From the NCBI RefSeq assembly GCF_014651055.1, contig NZ_BMWD01000013.1, positions 78,974 through 142,973 of the forward strand: 64,000 bases of DNA. The letters are read 5' to 3'. The stretch is from Streptomyces fructofermentans (GTDB taxonomy: Bacteria > Actinomycetota > Actinomycetes > Streptomycetales > Streptomycetaceae). The position numbers were made by a program, and so were the translations under genes. Below the pieces are notes generated by a model that worked only from the letters and a program-made list of their open reading frames with translations, did not search any database and was not told the origin of the DNA. Of the stretch, positions 56,575-64,000 are shown piece by piece. Position 1 is the first letter of the stretch. Each line of letters begins with the position of its first letter.

Positions 56575-58285
56575 CGTCCCCGCGGTCGCCCTCGTGGTCG
56601 TCGCCACCGTCTTCGTCGGCGCCTTCGGCCTGCGCATATCCCGCACCACCTCGGACTTCTACGTCGCCTCGCGCACGGTCGGGCCCCGGCTGAACGCGGC
56701 CGCCATCAGCGGCGAGTACCTCTCCGCCGCCTCCTTCCTCGGCATCGCCGGCCTCGTCCTCGTCCAGGGCCCCGACATGCTCTGGTACCCGGTCGGCTAC
56801 ACCGCGGGCTACCTCGTCCTGCTGATCTTCGTCGCGGCCCCGCTGCGCCGCTCCGGCGCGTACACCCTGCCCGACTTCGCGGAGGCCCGGCTCGCCTCGC
56901 AGTCCGTACGGCGGCTCGCCGGGGCGTTCGTCGTCGGCGTCGGCTGGCTGTACCTCCTGCCCCAGCTCCAGGGCGCAGGACTGACCCTGAACGTCCTGAC
57001 CGGAGCACCCAAGTCGCTCGGCGGCGTCATCGTCGCCGTCGTCGTCGTCGCCACCGTCGCCGCGGGCGGCATGCGCAGCATCACCTTCGTGCAGGCCTTC
57101 CAGTACTGGCTCAAACTCACCGCCCTGCTGATCCCCGCGCTCTTCCTGGTACTCGCCTGGCAGGGCGACGGGGCACCGCGCCACGCCTTCGACGAGCCCG
57201 CCACGTTCCGCGAGCACCGCGTCGTGCGCATCGACGCCGCACTCGACCTGAAACTCACCCGGCCCCTCACCGTCACCGCCGACGGCACCGTGGACGGCGT
57301 CCGGCACGAGAGCGACCGCGTCCGGCTCCCCGCGGGCGTCCACCGCATCGAACGCGGCACCCGGCTGACCTTCACCAAGGGCGACCCCGTCCCCATCGCA
57401 GACCGCGGCAGCAACGGCGGCATGTCCACCTCGCTCGCCGAGGGCCGCGAGGAACGCCCGCTGTACGCCACGTACGGACTGATCCTCGCCACCTTCCTCG
57501 GCACCATGGGCCTGCCGCACGTCGTCGTGCGCTTCTACACCAGCCCGCACGGAGTCGCCGCCCGCCGCACCACCGTCGCCGTGCTCGGCCTGATCGGCGC
57601 CTTCTACCTGCTGCCGCCCGTCTACGGGGCACTCGGCCGCCTCTACGCCCCCGAACTCACCCTCACCGGCGACGCGGACGCCGCCGTGCTGCTGCTGCCC
57701 GACCGGGTCGTCGGCGGCCTGGGCGGGGACCTGCTGGGCGCACTGGTGGCCGGCGGCGCCTTCGCCGCGTTCCTGTCCACGGCGTCCGGCCTCACCATGG
57801 CGGTCGCCGGTGTGCTCACCCAGGACGTACTGCCCTCCCGGGGCGTACGCCACTTCCGGCTCGGCACCGTCCTCGCGATGATCGTCCCGCTCGCCGCGAG
57901 CGTCCTCGTCGGCGGACTGCCCGTCGCCGACGCCGTCGGACTGGCCTTCGCGGTCTCCGCGTCGTCGTTCTGCCCGCTGCTCGTCCTCGGCATCTGGTGG
58001 CACCGCCTGACCCCGCCGGGCGCCGTCGCGGGGATGCTCGTCGGCGGCGGCTCGGCCCTCCTCGCGGTCGCCGCCACCATGGCGGGATTCACCGGCACCG
58101 GCACCCCGCACGCCCTGCTCGCCTGGCCCGCCCTCTGGTCGGTGCCCCTGGGCTTCCTCACCATGCTGCTGGTGTCACTGGCCACCCCCGGGCGGGTCCC
58201 GGCGGGCACGGCCGCGATCCTCGCCCGGTTCCACCTGCCGGAGGAACTCGCCGGCGGACAGGTACGTACGGAGGCCAAGGCATGA
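56558..58285 (+). CDS. Sodium/solute symporter (ActP-like)
   Basis: A 575-residue member of the SSS family with about 13 helices. FYVASRTVGPRLNAAAISGEYLSAASFLGIAGL, the signature of acetate/pyruvate-type members, and GFLTML-like ends are present; GTMGLPHVVVRFYTSP is another conserved block. Residues about 200-305 are an unusual hydrophilic insert of about 100 residues between helices, probably outside the membrane. It overlaps the LytS-type kinase start as ATGA. Import of acetate or another short carboxylate is likely but not proven. Confidence 0.9.
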   Translation: MNENYAVPAVALVVVATVFVGAFGLRISRTTSDFYVASRTVGPRLNAAAISGEYLSAASFLGIAGLVLVQGPDMLWYPVGYTAGYLVLLIFVAAPLRRSGAYTLPDFAEARLASQSVRRLAGAFVVGVGWLYLLPQLQGAGLTLNVLTGAPKSLGGVIVAVVVVATVAAGGMRSITFVQAFQYWLKLTALLIPALFLVLAWQGDGAPRHAFDEPATFREHRVVRIDAALDLKLTRPLTVTADGTVDGVRHESDRVRLPAGVHRIERGTRLTFTKGDPVPIADRGSNGGMSTSLAEGREERPLYATYGLILATFLGTMGLPHVVVRFYTSPHGVAARRTTVAVLGLIGAFYLLPPVYGALGRLYAPELTLTGDADAAVLLLPDRVVGGLGGDLLGALVAGGAFAAFLSTASGLTMAVAGVLTQDVLPSRGVRHFRLGTVLAMIVPLAASVLVGGLPVADAVGLAFAVSASSFCPLLVLGIWWHRLTPPGAVAGMLVGGGSALLAVAATMAGFTGTGTPHALLAWPALWSVPLGFLTMLLVSLATPGRVPAGTAAILARFHLPEELAGGQVRTEAKA

Positions 58286-59496
58286 GTGGATTCCTGGCCG
58301 GGCTCTGCGTGGCCGCCCTGCCGCTGCTGGCGGCCGGGTTCTGGCTGGGCCGCCGCACCGCCCGCTCGCCCAGCCTGGGCGGCCTCGGCACCCCGGTCGA
58401 GCACGCCACCTTCGAGACCCTGCACACCGCGTCGCTCGCCGCGCCCCCGCTGCGCGCCGGACTCACCGGCGAGACCGCCCGCAAATCGGTACGGCGGCTG
58501 CGCACCCTGCTCGGCACGGACGCGCTCTGCCTCACCGACCAGGACACCGTCCTGGCCTGGGAGGGCGCGGGCGAACACCACCGCGACCAGATCATGGAAC
58601 GCCTCGCGGGACCGCTGGAGACGGGCCGCGGGGAGGCCTTCCGGCTCGACTGCGACGAGCCCTACTGCCCGCTGCGCTGGGCCGTCGTCGCCCCCCTGAC
58701 CGTCGACGACCGCGTGTACGGCACACTCGTCGCCTGCGCGCCCCGCGAGTCGGCCGTCCTGGTGCGGGCCGCCGGCGAGGTGGCCCGCTGGGTCTCGGTC
58801 CAACTGGAACTCGCCGACCTGGACCGGTCCCGCACCCGGCTGATCGAGGCCGAGATAAAGGCCCTGCGGGCCCAGATATCCCCGCACTTCATCTTCAACT
58901 CGCTCGCCGTGATCGCCTCGTTCGTCCGCACCGACCCGGAGCGCGCCCGCGAGCTGCTCCTCGAGTTCGCCGACTTCACCCGGTACTCGTTCCGCAGGCA
59001 CGGCGACTTCACCACGCTCGCCGACGAACTGCACGCCATCGACCACTACCTGGCGCTCGTCAGGGCACGCTTCGGCGACCGCCTCTCGGTCACCCTGCAG
59101 ATCGCCCCCGAGGTTTTGCCGGTGACGCTGCCCTTCCTCTGCCTCCAGCCCCTCGTGGAGAACGCCGTGAAGCACGGACTGGAGGGCGGCACCGCGGAGG
59201 TCGACCGCAGCCGCATCAGCATCACCGCGCAGGACGCCGGAGCCGAGGCGCTCGTCGTGATCGAGGACGACGGCCCCGGCATGGACCCGGACCGGCTGCG
59301 CCGCCTGCTGTCCGGCGAGGTCAGCCCCTCGGGCGGCATCGGCCTGTCGAACGTCGACGAACGGCTGCGGCAGGTGTACGGCGACGACTACGGCCTCGTC
59401 ATCGAGACCGCGCTCGGCGCGGGCATGAGGATCACCGCCCGCCTCCCGAAGTACCAGCCCGGCGTGCATCCGGCGAGCCCGCTGACCCGTGACTGA
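58282..59496 (+). CDS. LytS-type sensor histidine kinase
   Basis: A 404-residue kinase. One N-terminal hydrophobic helix (FLAGLCVAALPLLAAGFWLG) is followed by a GAF-like region (about 60-175). The His_kinase domain holds His202 in AQISPHFIFNSL, then the HATPase with LVENAVKHGLEGG and DDGPGMDPDRL. It lacks the multi-helix 5TM-LytS sensor, so the symporter encoded just upstream, with which it overlaps by ATGA, may provide the sensing part. It should phosphorylate the LytTR regulator at 55309. Confidence 0.92.
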   Translation: MSGFLAGLCVAALPLLAAGFWLGRRTARSPSLGGLGTPVEHATFETLHTASLAAPPLRAGLTGETARKSVRRLRTLLGTDALCLTDQDTVLAWEGAGEHHRDQIMERLAGPLETGRGEAFRLDCDEPYCPLRWAVVAPLTVDDRVYGTLVACAPRESAVLVRAAGEVARWVSVQLELADLDRSRTRLIEAEIKALRAQISPHFIFNSLAVIASFVRTDPERARELLLEFADFTRYSFRRHGDFTTLADELHAIDHYLALVRARFGDRLSVTLQIAPEVLPVTLPFLCLQPLVENAVKHGLEGGTAEVDRSRISITAQDAGAEALVVIEDDGPGMDPDRLRRLLSGEVSPSGGIGLSNVDERLRQVYGDDYGLVIETALGAGMRITARLPKYQPGVHPASPLTRD

Positions 59497-59544
59497 GCCC
59501 CCGGGCGGCCGCGGGGGACACCCGGGGGCGGGGCGCGCGGTGCG

Positions 59545-59703
59545 TCAGGTGCTGCTGGACACCAGCATCGCCAGCGTGATCAGACCGAGCACCACCCATC
59601 CGAACCACAGCCAGCCACTGCTGCCGAGCGCCACCGTGTAGGCCGTGACCATCACCAGGCCGCCGACGGTGAGCACTCCCATCGTCTTCGTAGAACCGGG
59701 CAT
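59545..59703 (-). CDS. Small membrane protein next to ctaG
   Basis: A 52-residue protein with two hydrophobic helices (VLTVGGLVMVTAYTVALGSSG and LWFGWVVLGLITLAMLVSS). It is too short for many gene finders. It is read in the same direction as the CtaG-like gene, 113 bp downstream of it, with GGTGGT as a weak ribosome binding site before ATG 59703. The composition is clearly protein-like. Function unknown; a role near the respiratory chain is only suggested by its neighbour. Confidence 0.65.
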   Translation of the reverse strand: MPGSTKTMGVLTVGGLVMVTAYTVALGSSGWLWFGWVVLGLITLAMLVSSST

Positions 59704-59816
59704 CGCACCACCCTTCTCATGGTCCGTCCCCTCCATGGTGCCCCGGTCCGGGCGAATTGCAGTCCGGACGACGAAATGCGTGCCGCACCGCCGCCCCGCG
59801 CCGCGGGTGGAGGACC

Positions 59817-60767
59817 TCAGCGGCTGCGCGCGTCGAGCGAGGCCAGGTAGGCGTTGTAGGCCTCCAGCTCCTTGTCGCCGTCGCGGTCGGCCGCCCGGTC
59901 CAGGCGCCTGGCCTGCCGCTGGTCCGACTTGTACCACTGGAAGAGCAGTGCCAGCAGCACCAGCACGGACGGGACCTCGCTGAACGCCCAGGCGATGCCG
60001 CCCGCCGCGTTCTGGTCGGCCAGGGCTTCGATGCCGAGCGAGGCGGGCGGGTTCCGGTACGTCTCGATCATCGGCTCCGACGCCATCATCAGCGCGATGC
60101 CGAAGAACGCGTGGAACGGCATCCCGGCGAACAGCTCCAGCATCCGCATCAGGTGGCCCGGCCGGTGCGGCCCCGGGTCGACGCCCATGATGGGCCAGAA
60201 GAACACCAGGCCGACGGCGAGGAAGTGGCACATCATCACGGTGTGCCCGGTCTGCGAGCCCATCAGGGTGTCGAAGACCGGGGTGAAGTACAGCGCGTAC
60301 AGGCTCGCGATGAACAGCGGGATGGTGAACGCGGGATGCGTGACGATCCGCATGTACCGGCTGTGGAGCAGCGCCATGAGCAGCTCGCGCGGACCCTTGC
60401 GGCCCCGGCCCGCGACCGGCAGGGCGCGCAGCGCCAGCGTGATCGGCGCGCCGAGCAGCACCAGGATCGGCGAGACCATGCTGATCACCATGTGCTGCAC
60501 CATGTGCACGCTGAACATGACCATGCCGTAGTCGTTCAGCCCGGTGCACATCACGAGCATCACGGTCAGCACACCGAGGACGAACGACACCGTCCGGCCG
60601 ACCGGCCAGGCGTCCCCGCGCCGCACCAGCCGCAGCACGCCCCAGCCGTAGAGGGCCAGCGCGAACAGGCACGCGACGAGGAAGAACGGGTCCGCGGACC
60701 ACTCGAGTCCCCGCCCCAGCGTGAACGGCGGCAGATCCATGGTCGTGCCGTGCCCGCTGTGATCCAT
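59817..60767 (-). CDS. ctaG: CtaG-type cytochrome c oxidase assembly protein
   Basis: A 316-residue membrane protein with about seven helices, of the caa3-type CtaG family (distinct from the copper chaperone Cox11). MFSVHMVQHMVISMVSPILVLLGAP, HPAFTIPLFIASLYALYFTPVFD, GHTVMMCHFLAVGLVFFWPIMGVDP and GMPFHAFFGIALMM carry the conserved His and Met residues that could bind copper. The N-terminus MDHSGHG is also His-rich. ATG 60767 is the natural start. Confidence 0.9.
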   Translation of the reverse strand: MDHSGHGTTMDLPPFTLGRGLEWSADPFFLVACLFALALYGWGVLRLVRRGDAWPVGRTVSFVLGVLTVMLVMCTGLNDYGMVMFSVHMVQHMVISMVSPILVLLGAPITLALRALPVAGRGRKGPRELLMALLHSRYMRIVTHPAFTIPLFIASLYALYFTPVFDTLMGSQTGHTVMMCHFLAVGLVFFWPIMGVDPGPHRPGHLMRMLELFAGMPFHAFFGIALMMASEPMIETYRNPPASLGIEALADQNAAGGIAWAFSEVPSVLVLLALLFQWYKSDQRQARRLDRAADRDGDKELEAYNAYLASLDARSR

Positions 60768-60853
60768 CCGCCGGCTCCTGTTTCGAGATGCCCCCAGGTC
60801 CTTTTGGGCCACTGGGGGAGGGTTGAGCGCTGTCTGTCCGCACCAGACTAGAA

Positions 60854-60885
60854 CCGACCCCGGCCGCCGAGGCGACCGGGGTCGG
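60854..60885. terminator. Hairpin upstream of ctaG / downstream of pfkA
   Basis: Perfect 10-bp arms (60854-60863, 60876-60885) with a 12-base loop. With the hairpin at 60929-60949 it probably ends pfkA transcription on the minus strand. Confidence 0.6.
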
Positions 60886-60928
60886 GGGAACGCTCCTCGC
60901 ACGGGCGCGGAAGGGGGCGCCGTGCGAC

Positions 60929-60949
60929 CGCGGCCGGTGAACGGCCGCG
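60929..60949 (-). terminator. Hairpin directly after pfkA
   Basis: CGCGGCCG (60929-60936) and CGGCCGCG (60942-60949) enclose a 5-base loop, 14 bases past the pfkA stop. Confidence 0.65.
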
Positions 60950-60962
60950 ACAGGGCCGCTGC

Positions 60963-61988
60963 CTAGAGCACGCACTCCGCCTCGGCGTAGCGGTCCTCCG
61001 GCACGGTCTTCAGCGTCTCGACGGCCTCGGCCAGCGACACCATCACGATGTCCGTGCCCCGCAGCGCAGTCATCCGGCCGAACTCGCCGCGGTGCACGGC
61101 CTCCACGGCGTGCCAGCCGAACCGGGTCGCGAGGACGCGGTCGTACGCCGTCGGCGTGCCGCCCCGCTGCACGTGCCCGAGGATCACCGGGCGGGCCTCC
61201 TTGCCGAGGCGCTCCTCCAGCTCCAGGGACAGCTGGCGGGCGATGCCGGCGAACCGCTCGTGCCCGTAGACGTCCTTGCCGCCCTCGTCGAAGTCCATCG
61301 AGCCCGCACGGGGCTTGGCGCCCTCGGCGGCCACGACGATGGCGAACTTCTTGCCCGCCGAGAACCGCTCGCCGACCTTCGCGGCCAGCTCCTCGATGTC
61401 GAAGGGCCGTTCCGGCACGACGATCGCGTGGGCGCCCGCGGCCATGCCGGAGTGCAGCGCTATCCAGCCGGTGTGCCGGCCCATGACCTCGACGATCAGG
61501 ACCCGCTGGTGGGACTCGGCGGTCGTCTTCAGCCGGTCCAGGGCCTCCGTGGCGACCCCGACGGCCGTGTCGAAGCCGAAGGTGACGTCCGTGACCGCGA
61601 TGTCGTTGTCGATGGTCTTCGGCACGCCGACGATCGGCAGGCCGCTGTCCGACAGCAGGCGGGCCGCCTTGAGCGTGCCCTCGCCGCCGATCGGGATGAT
61701 GGCGTCGAGCCCGAGCTCCTCGACATGGCCCCTGGCCCGCTCGACACCGTCACGCAGATGCGCCGGCTGGACGCGGGAGGAGCCGAGCATCGTGCCGCCG
61801 CGCGCCAGGATGCCGCTGACCGCGTCGAGGTCGAGCTTGAGGTAGTCGCATTCCAGAAGGCCTTTCCAGCCGTCCCGGAAGCCGATGACCTCGTCGCCGT
61901 GGTCCACGACGGCGCGGTGCACGACGGACCGGATGACGGCGTTCAGGCCGGGGCAGTCGCCGCCGGACGTGAGGACACCAATGCGCAT
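60963..61988 (-). CDS. pfkA: 6-phosphofructokinase
   Basis: A 341-residue phosphofructokinase of glycolysis. VLTSGGDCPGLNAVIR binds the nucleotide, GGEGTLKAA and PKTIDNDIAVTD carry the catalytic Asp, and MGRHTGWIAL, VPERPFD and LGHVQRGGTPTAYDR bind fructose-6-phosphate. The Gly of GGEGT at the position that separates ATP from PPi enzymes favours ATP. Streptomycetes have several PfkA paralogues. ATG 61988 is well placed; GAGAAGG lies 11 bases upstream. Confidence 0.95.
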   Translation of the reverse strand: MRIGVLTSGGDCPGLNAVIRSVVHRAVVDHGDEVIGFRDGWKGLLECDYLKLDLDAVSGILARGGTMLGSSRVQPAHLRDGVERARGHVEELGLDAIIPIGGEGTLKAARLLSDSGLPIVGVPKTIDNDIAVTDVTFGFDTAVGVATEALDRLKTTAESHQRVLIVEVMGRHTGWIALHSGMAAGAHAIVVPERPFDIEELAAKVGERFSAGKKFAIVVAAEGAKPRAGSMDFDEGGKDVYGHERFAGIARQLSLELEERLGKEARPVILGHVQRGGTPTAYDRVLATRFGWHAVEAVHRGEFGRMTALRGTDIVMVSLAEAVETLKTVPEDRYAEAECVL

Positions 61989-62167
61989 AGCCCGAAATAC
62001 CTTCTCAACGTGGGCCGGGATCCGGACCACGTTGTCCGGCTTGATCCCGGTCACCATACCGGCGCCACCGGGTGGTTCCGCACCGGGCGTCCGCCTGATG
62101 GACGTACCCGCACAAGTGAGCGCAGGTGCTGTCAGGCGGGCTCCCGGACCACGGTGCCGGGCAGGCC

Positions 62168-62204
62168 GGGGGGCACGCGCGAAGCGGCTTCGCGCGTGCC
62201 CCCC
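62168..62204 (-). terminator. Strong terminator after gatD
   Basis: Perfect 18-bp arms (62168-62185, 62187-62204) around a single G, 8 bases past the gatD stop on the minus strand. It is among the most stable hairpins in the window. Confidence 0.88.
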
Positions 62205-62211
62205 GTACGGC

Positions 62212-62940
62212 CTAGGCCGGCTGCTGGGCCGAGCTGATGCGCTCCGCGCGCAGCGCCTCGTACCAGCGGTCGTCGATCGGCGGCAGCGCGTTGACGTCGA
62301 GCGCCAGCTTCAGCAGCAGGTCCGCGATCAGCGGGTTGCGGGCGAGCACGGGCCCGTGCATGTACGTGCCGAAGACCGTGTCGTTGTACGCGCCCTCCGT
62401 GCCGTCGCCCGTGCCGTTGCCCTTGCCGAGCCGCACATTGGCGAACGGGCGGGCCGTGGGGCCCAGGTGGGTGATGCCCTGGTGGTTCTCGAAGCCCGTC
62501 AGCTGGGGCAGGCCCAGGCGCGCGTCGATGTCCCCGAGGACGTCGCCCACGCAGCGCTCGCCCTCACCGCGGGTGGAGACCACGTCGAGCAGGCCGAGGC
62601 CCGGCTCGCGCTGCCCGAGGTCGTTGATGAACTCGTGGCCGAGGATCTGGTACCCGGCGCACACCGAGAAGACGATGGCGCCGTTGCCGACCGCGCGGTC
62701 CAGACCCCCGTCGCGGCGCAGCCGCTCGGCCGCCAGCCGCTGCGGCCGGTCCTCACCGCCGCCGATCAGGTAGATGTCGCCGGAGGTCGGGATGGGCTGG
62801 TCGCTGCGCACGTCGAGACGCGCCACGTCCAGACCGCGCTGCCGGGCCCGGCGCTCGACGACCAGCGCGTTGCCCTGGTCGCCGTACGTGCTCAGCAGGT
62901 CGGGGTAGATCCACACCAGACGCAGGCTGTTGTCACTCAT
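62212..62940 (-). CDS. gatD: Lipid II isoglutaminyl synthase, glutamine amidotransferase subunit
   Basis: A 242-residue class-I-like glutaminase that supplies ammonia to MurT for amidating the glutamate of lipid II. The CobB/CobQ-type fold shows VWIYPDLLSTYGDQGNALVVERRA, IYLIGGGEDRPQ, the nucleophile Cys in IVFSVCAGYQILG, and the catalytic His in VFGTYMHGPVLARNP. ATG 62940 is 19 bp after the murT stop with GGAGG about 10 bases upstream. It acts in the cytoplasm on cell-wall precursors. Confidence 0.93.
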   Translation of the reverse strand: MSDNSLRLVWIYPDLLSTYGDQGNALVVERRARQRGLDVARLDVRSDQPIPTSGDIYLIGGGEDRPQRLAAERLRRDGGLDRAVGNGAIVFSVCAGYQILGHEFINDLGQREPGLGLLDVVSTRGEGERCVGDVLGDIDARLGLPQLTGFENHQGITHLGPTARPFANVRLGKGNGTGDGTEGAYNDTVFGTYMHGPVLARNPLIADLLLKLALDVNALPPIDDRWYEALRAERISSAQQPA

Positions 62941-62959
62941 TCTCTTCGTCCTCCGGGGA

Positions 62960-64000
62960 TCAGTTGCCGACACGACGCCTCAGGTCCTGGAACGCGGTGT
63001 AGTTCGCGATGACCTCGATCCGGCCCGCCGGCGCCATCTGCACCGCCTGGTCGAGGGTCTCGCACACCTGGAACGACTGGTTCGCGACCTCCAGGCGGAC
63101 GGCCAGGTCGAGCTTGCGGTCACCGAGCACGAAGATCGGGTGGCCGGTGAGCCGCGTGTAGTCGACGTCCCACAGCCAGGACGTGTCGGTGCCGTCGGCG
63201 CCCCGCGCGTTCACGGAGAGGATCACCGGCGTCGGCGGCGGGTCGATCAGGGAGAACGTCTCCAGCCAGCCCGCCGGGTTCTTGGCGAGCAGCAGACGCA
63301 GGTCGCGCTGCATGAACTGCACGACGTCGTAGCGACCCGCGACCGCCTGCACCGCGTACATGCGCTCCAGGGCGACCTGCGGGGGCACGCCGAAGACGGC
63401 AGCGACGGCGGCCGACGACGCGGCGTTCGCCTTGTTCGCGCGGCCCGGCAGCTGGAGGTTGATCGGCCAGGCCGAACCGTGCGGATCGAGGACGTGGTCG
63501 CCGGAGAGGGCCCAGCTCGGCGTGGGGCGGCGGAAGCCGCACTCGCCGCAGAACCAGTCGTCGCCGGGCCGCTGCATGACACCGCCGCAGGACGGGCAGG
63601 ACCACGCGTCGTCCTTCCACATCTGACCCGCGGCCACCCACACCACGTTCGGCGAGGAGGACGCCGCCCACACGACGAGCGGGTCGTCGGCGTTGGCGAC
63701 CACGACGGCCTTCGAGCCGGCCAGCCCCTCACGCCAGTGCTCGGCCATCATCCGCGTCTCGGCGGCCCGGTCGAGCTGGTCGCGGGACAGGTTGAGCAGC
63801 GCGATGCACTTCGGGTCGGTGTCGCGGGCGACACCCGAGAGGTACTTCTCGTCGACCTCGATCACGGCGTACCGCGAGTCCGAGCCGCCGGCCAGGGCCG
63901 AGGTGATGCCCGCCGGCATGTTCGCGCCCAGCGCGTTGGAGACGACGGGACCCGCCGCCCGCAGCGCCTCCGCGATGAGACGTGTCGTGGTCGTCTTGCC
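62960..64000 (-). CDS. murT: Lipid II isoglutaminyl synthase, Mur-ligase-like subunit (partial)
   Basis: The C-terminal 346 residues of MurT; the gene runs off the right edge with its N-terminus missing. The P-loop GKTTTTRL is the first thing seen. VIEVDEKYL and LLNLSRDQLDR follow, then a four-cysteine zinc ribbon (CPSCGG and CGECGF) peculiar to MurT, and the DUF1727 C-terminal domain. With GatD it converts D-glutamate of lipid II to D-isoglutamine. Confidence 0.93.
   Translation of the reverse strand, partial: GKTTTTRLIAEALRAAGPVVSNALGANMPAGITSALAGGSDSRYAVIEVDEKYLSGVARDTDPKCIALLNLSRDQLDRAAETRMMAEHWREGLAGSKAVVVANADDPLVVWAASSSPNVVWVAAGQMWKDDAWSCPSCGGVMQRPGDDWFCGECGFRRPTPSWALSGDHVLDPHGSAWPINLQLPGRANKANAASSAAVAAVFGVPPQVALERMYAVQAVAGRYDVVQFMQRDLRLLLAKNPAGWLETFSLIDPPPTPVILSVNARGADGTDTSWLWDVDYTRLTGHPIFVLGDRKLDLAVRLEVANQSFQVCETLDQAVQMAPAGRIEVIANYTAFQDLRRRVGN

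Overview
The window is high-GC chromosomal DNA with the codon usage, GTG/TTG starts, short spacers and gene content of a Streptomyces (or very close actinomycete). It reads as conserved core chromosome: no insertion sequence, integrase, prophage, CRISPR array, rRNA or credible tRNA was seen. I count 61 protein genes, one of them cut by the right edge, plus one clear riboswitch, several hairpin terminators and some recognisable operators. All assignments come from reading the sequence and recalling families; no database search was run.

Layout. 164-5905: an ACT+GNAT protein and a SWIM zinc-finger/DUF6493-type pair. 6304-12597: secreted PhoD phosphatase behind a probable PHO box, a MocR regulator divergent from an EamA exporter, an alpha/beta hydrolase, and an ECF41/SigJ-type sigma factor. 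13222-18937: GntR and ROK regulators, then a NarL-type two-component system divergent from a two-gene ABC exporter. 19103-26018: mug-purB, an SGNH hydrolase, two overlapping CNNM/CorC membrane proteins and a GNAT. 26078-32173: an LLM oxidoreductase, a MacB/FtsX-like ABC exporter, a ribbon-helix-helix/degenerate-Fic toxin-antitoxin pair and a methyltransferase. 32355-36937: biotin genes bioB-bioA-bioD divergent from bioF. 36918-38714: a WhiJ-type set (DUF397, XRE-DUF5753, RsbW-like ATPase). 38733-42414: LysR/LysE, an NlpC/P60 hydrolase under a ydaO (c-di-AMP) riboswitch, and an orphan Phd-type antitoxin with a divergent two-gene unit. 43270-47920: urease operon ureABCFGD with a GlnR-like box upstream. 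48071-51612: a secreted tripeptidyl-aminopeptidase-like protease, an epimerase and an acyltransferase. 52346-55231: ornithine aminotransferase, dimethylargininase and an Lrp/AsnC regulator. 55309-59496: an unusual LytTR response regulator, small membrane protein, sodium/solute symporter, LytS kinase operon. 59545-64000: a CtaG-like protein with a small membrane partner, 6-phosphofructokinase, and gatD/murT of the lipid II amidation enzyme (murT runs off the edge).

How genes connect. Nitrogen themes recur (GlnR-like box on urease, arginine-derivative breakdown feeding ornithine aminotransferase). Phosphate control is suggested at phoD, c-di-AMP control at the cell-wall hydrolase, and cell-wall building at murT-gatD. 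The most interesting material is regulatory: a toxin-antitoxin operon whose palindrome covers its own leaderless promoter, a symporter encoded between the two halves of a LytS/LytTR system, a triplicated start-codon repeat, a Cys/His-rich repeat tail on biotin synthase, and several GC-rich minisatellites confined to spacers.
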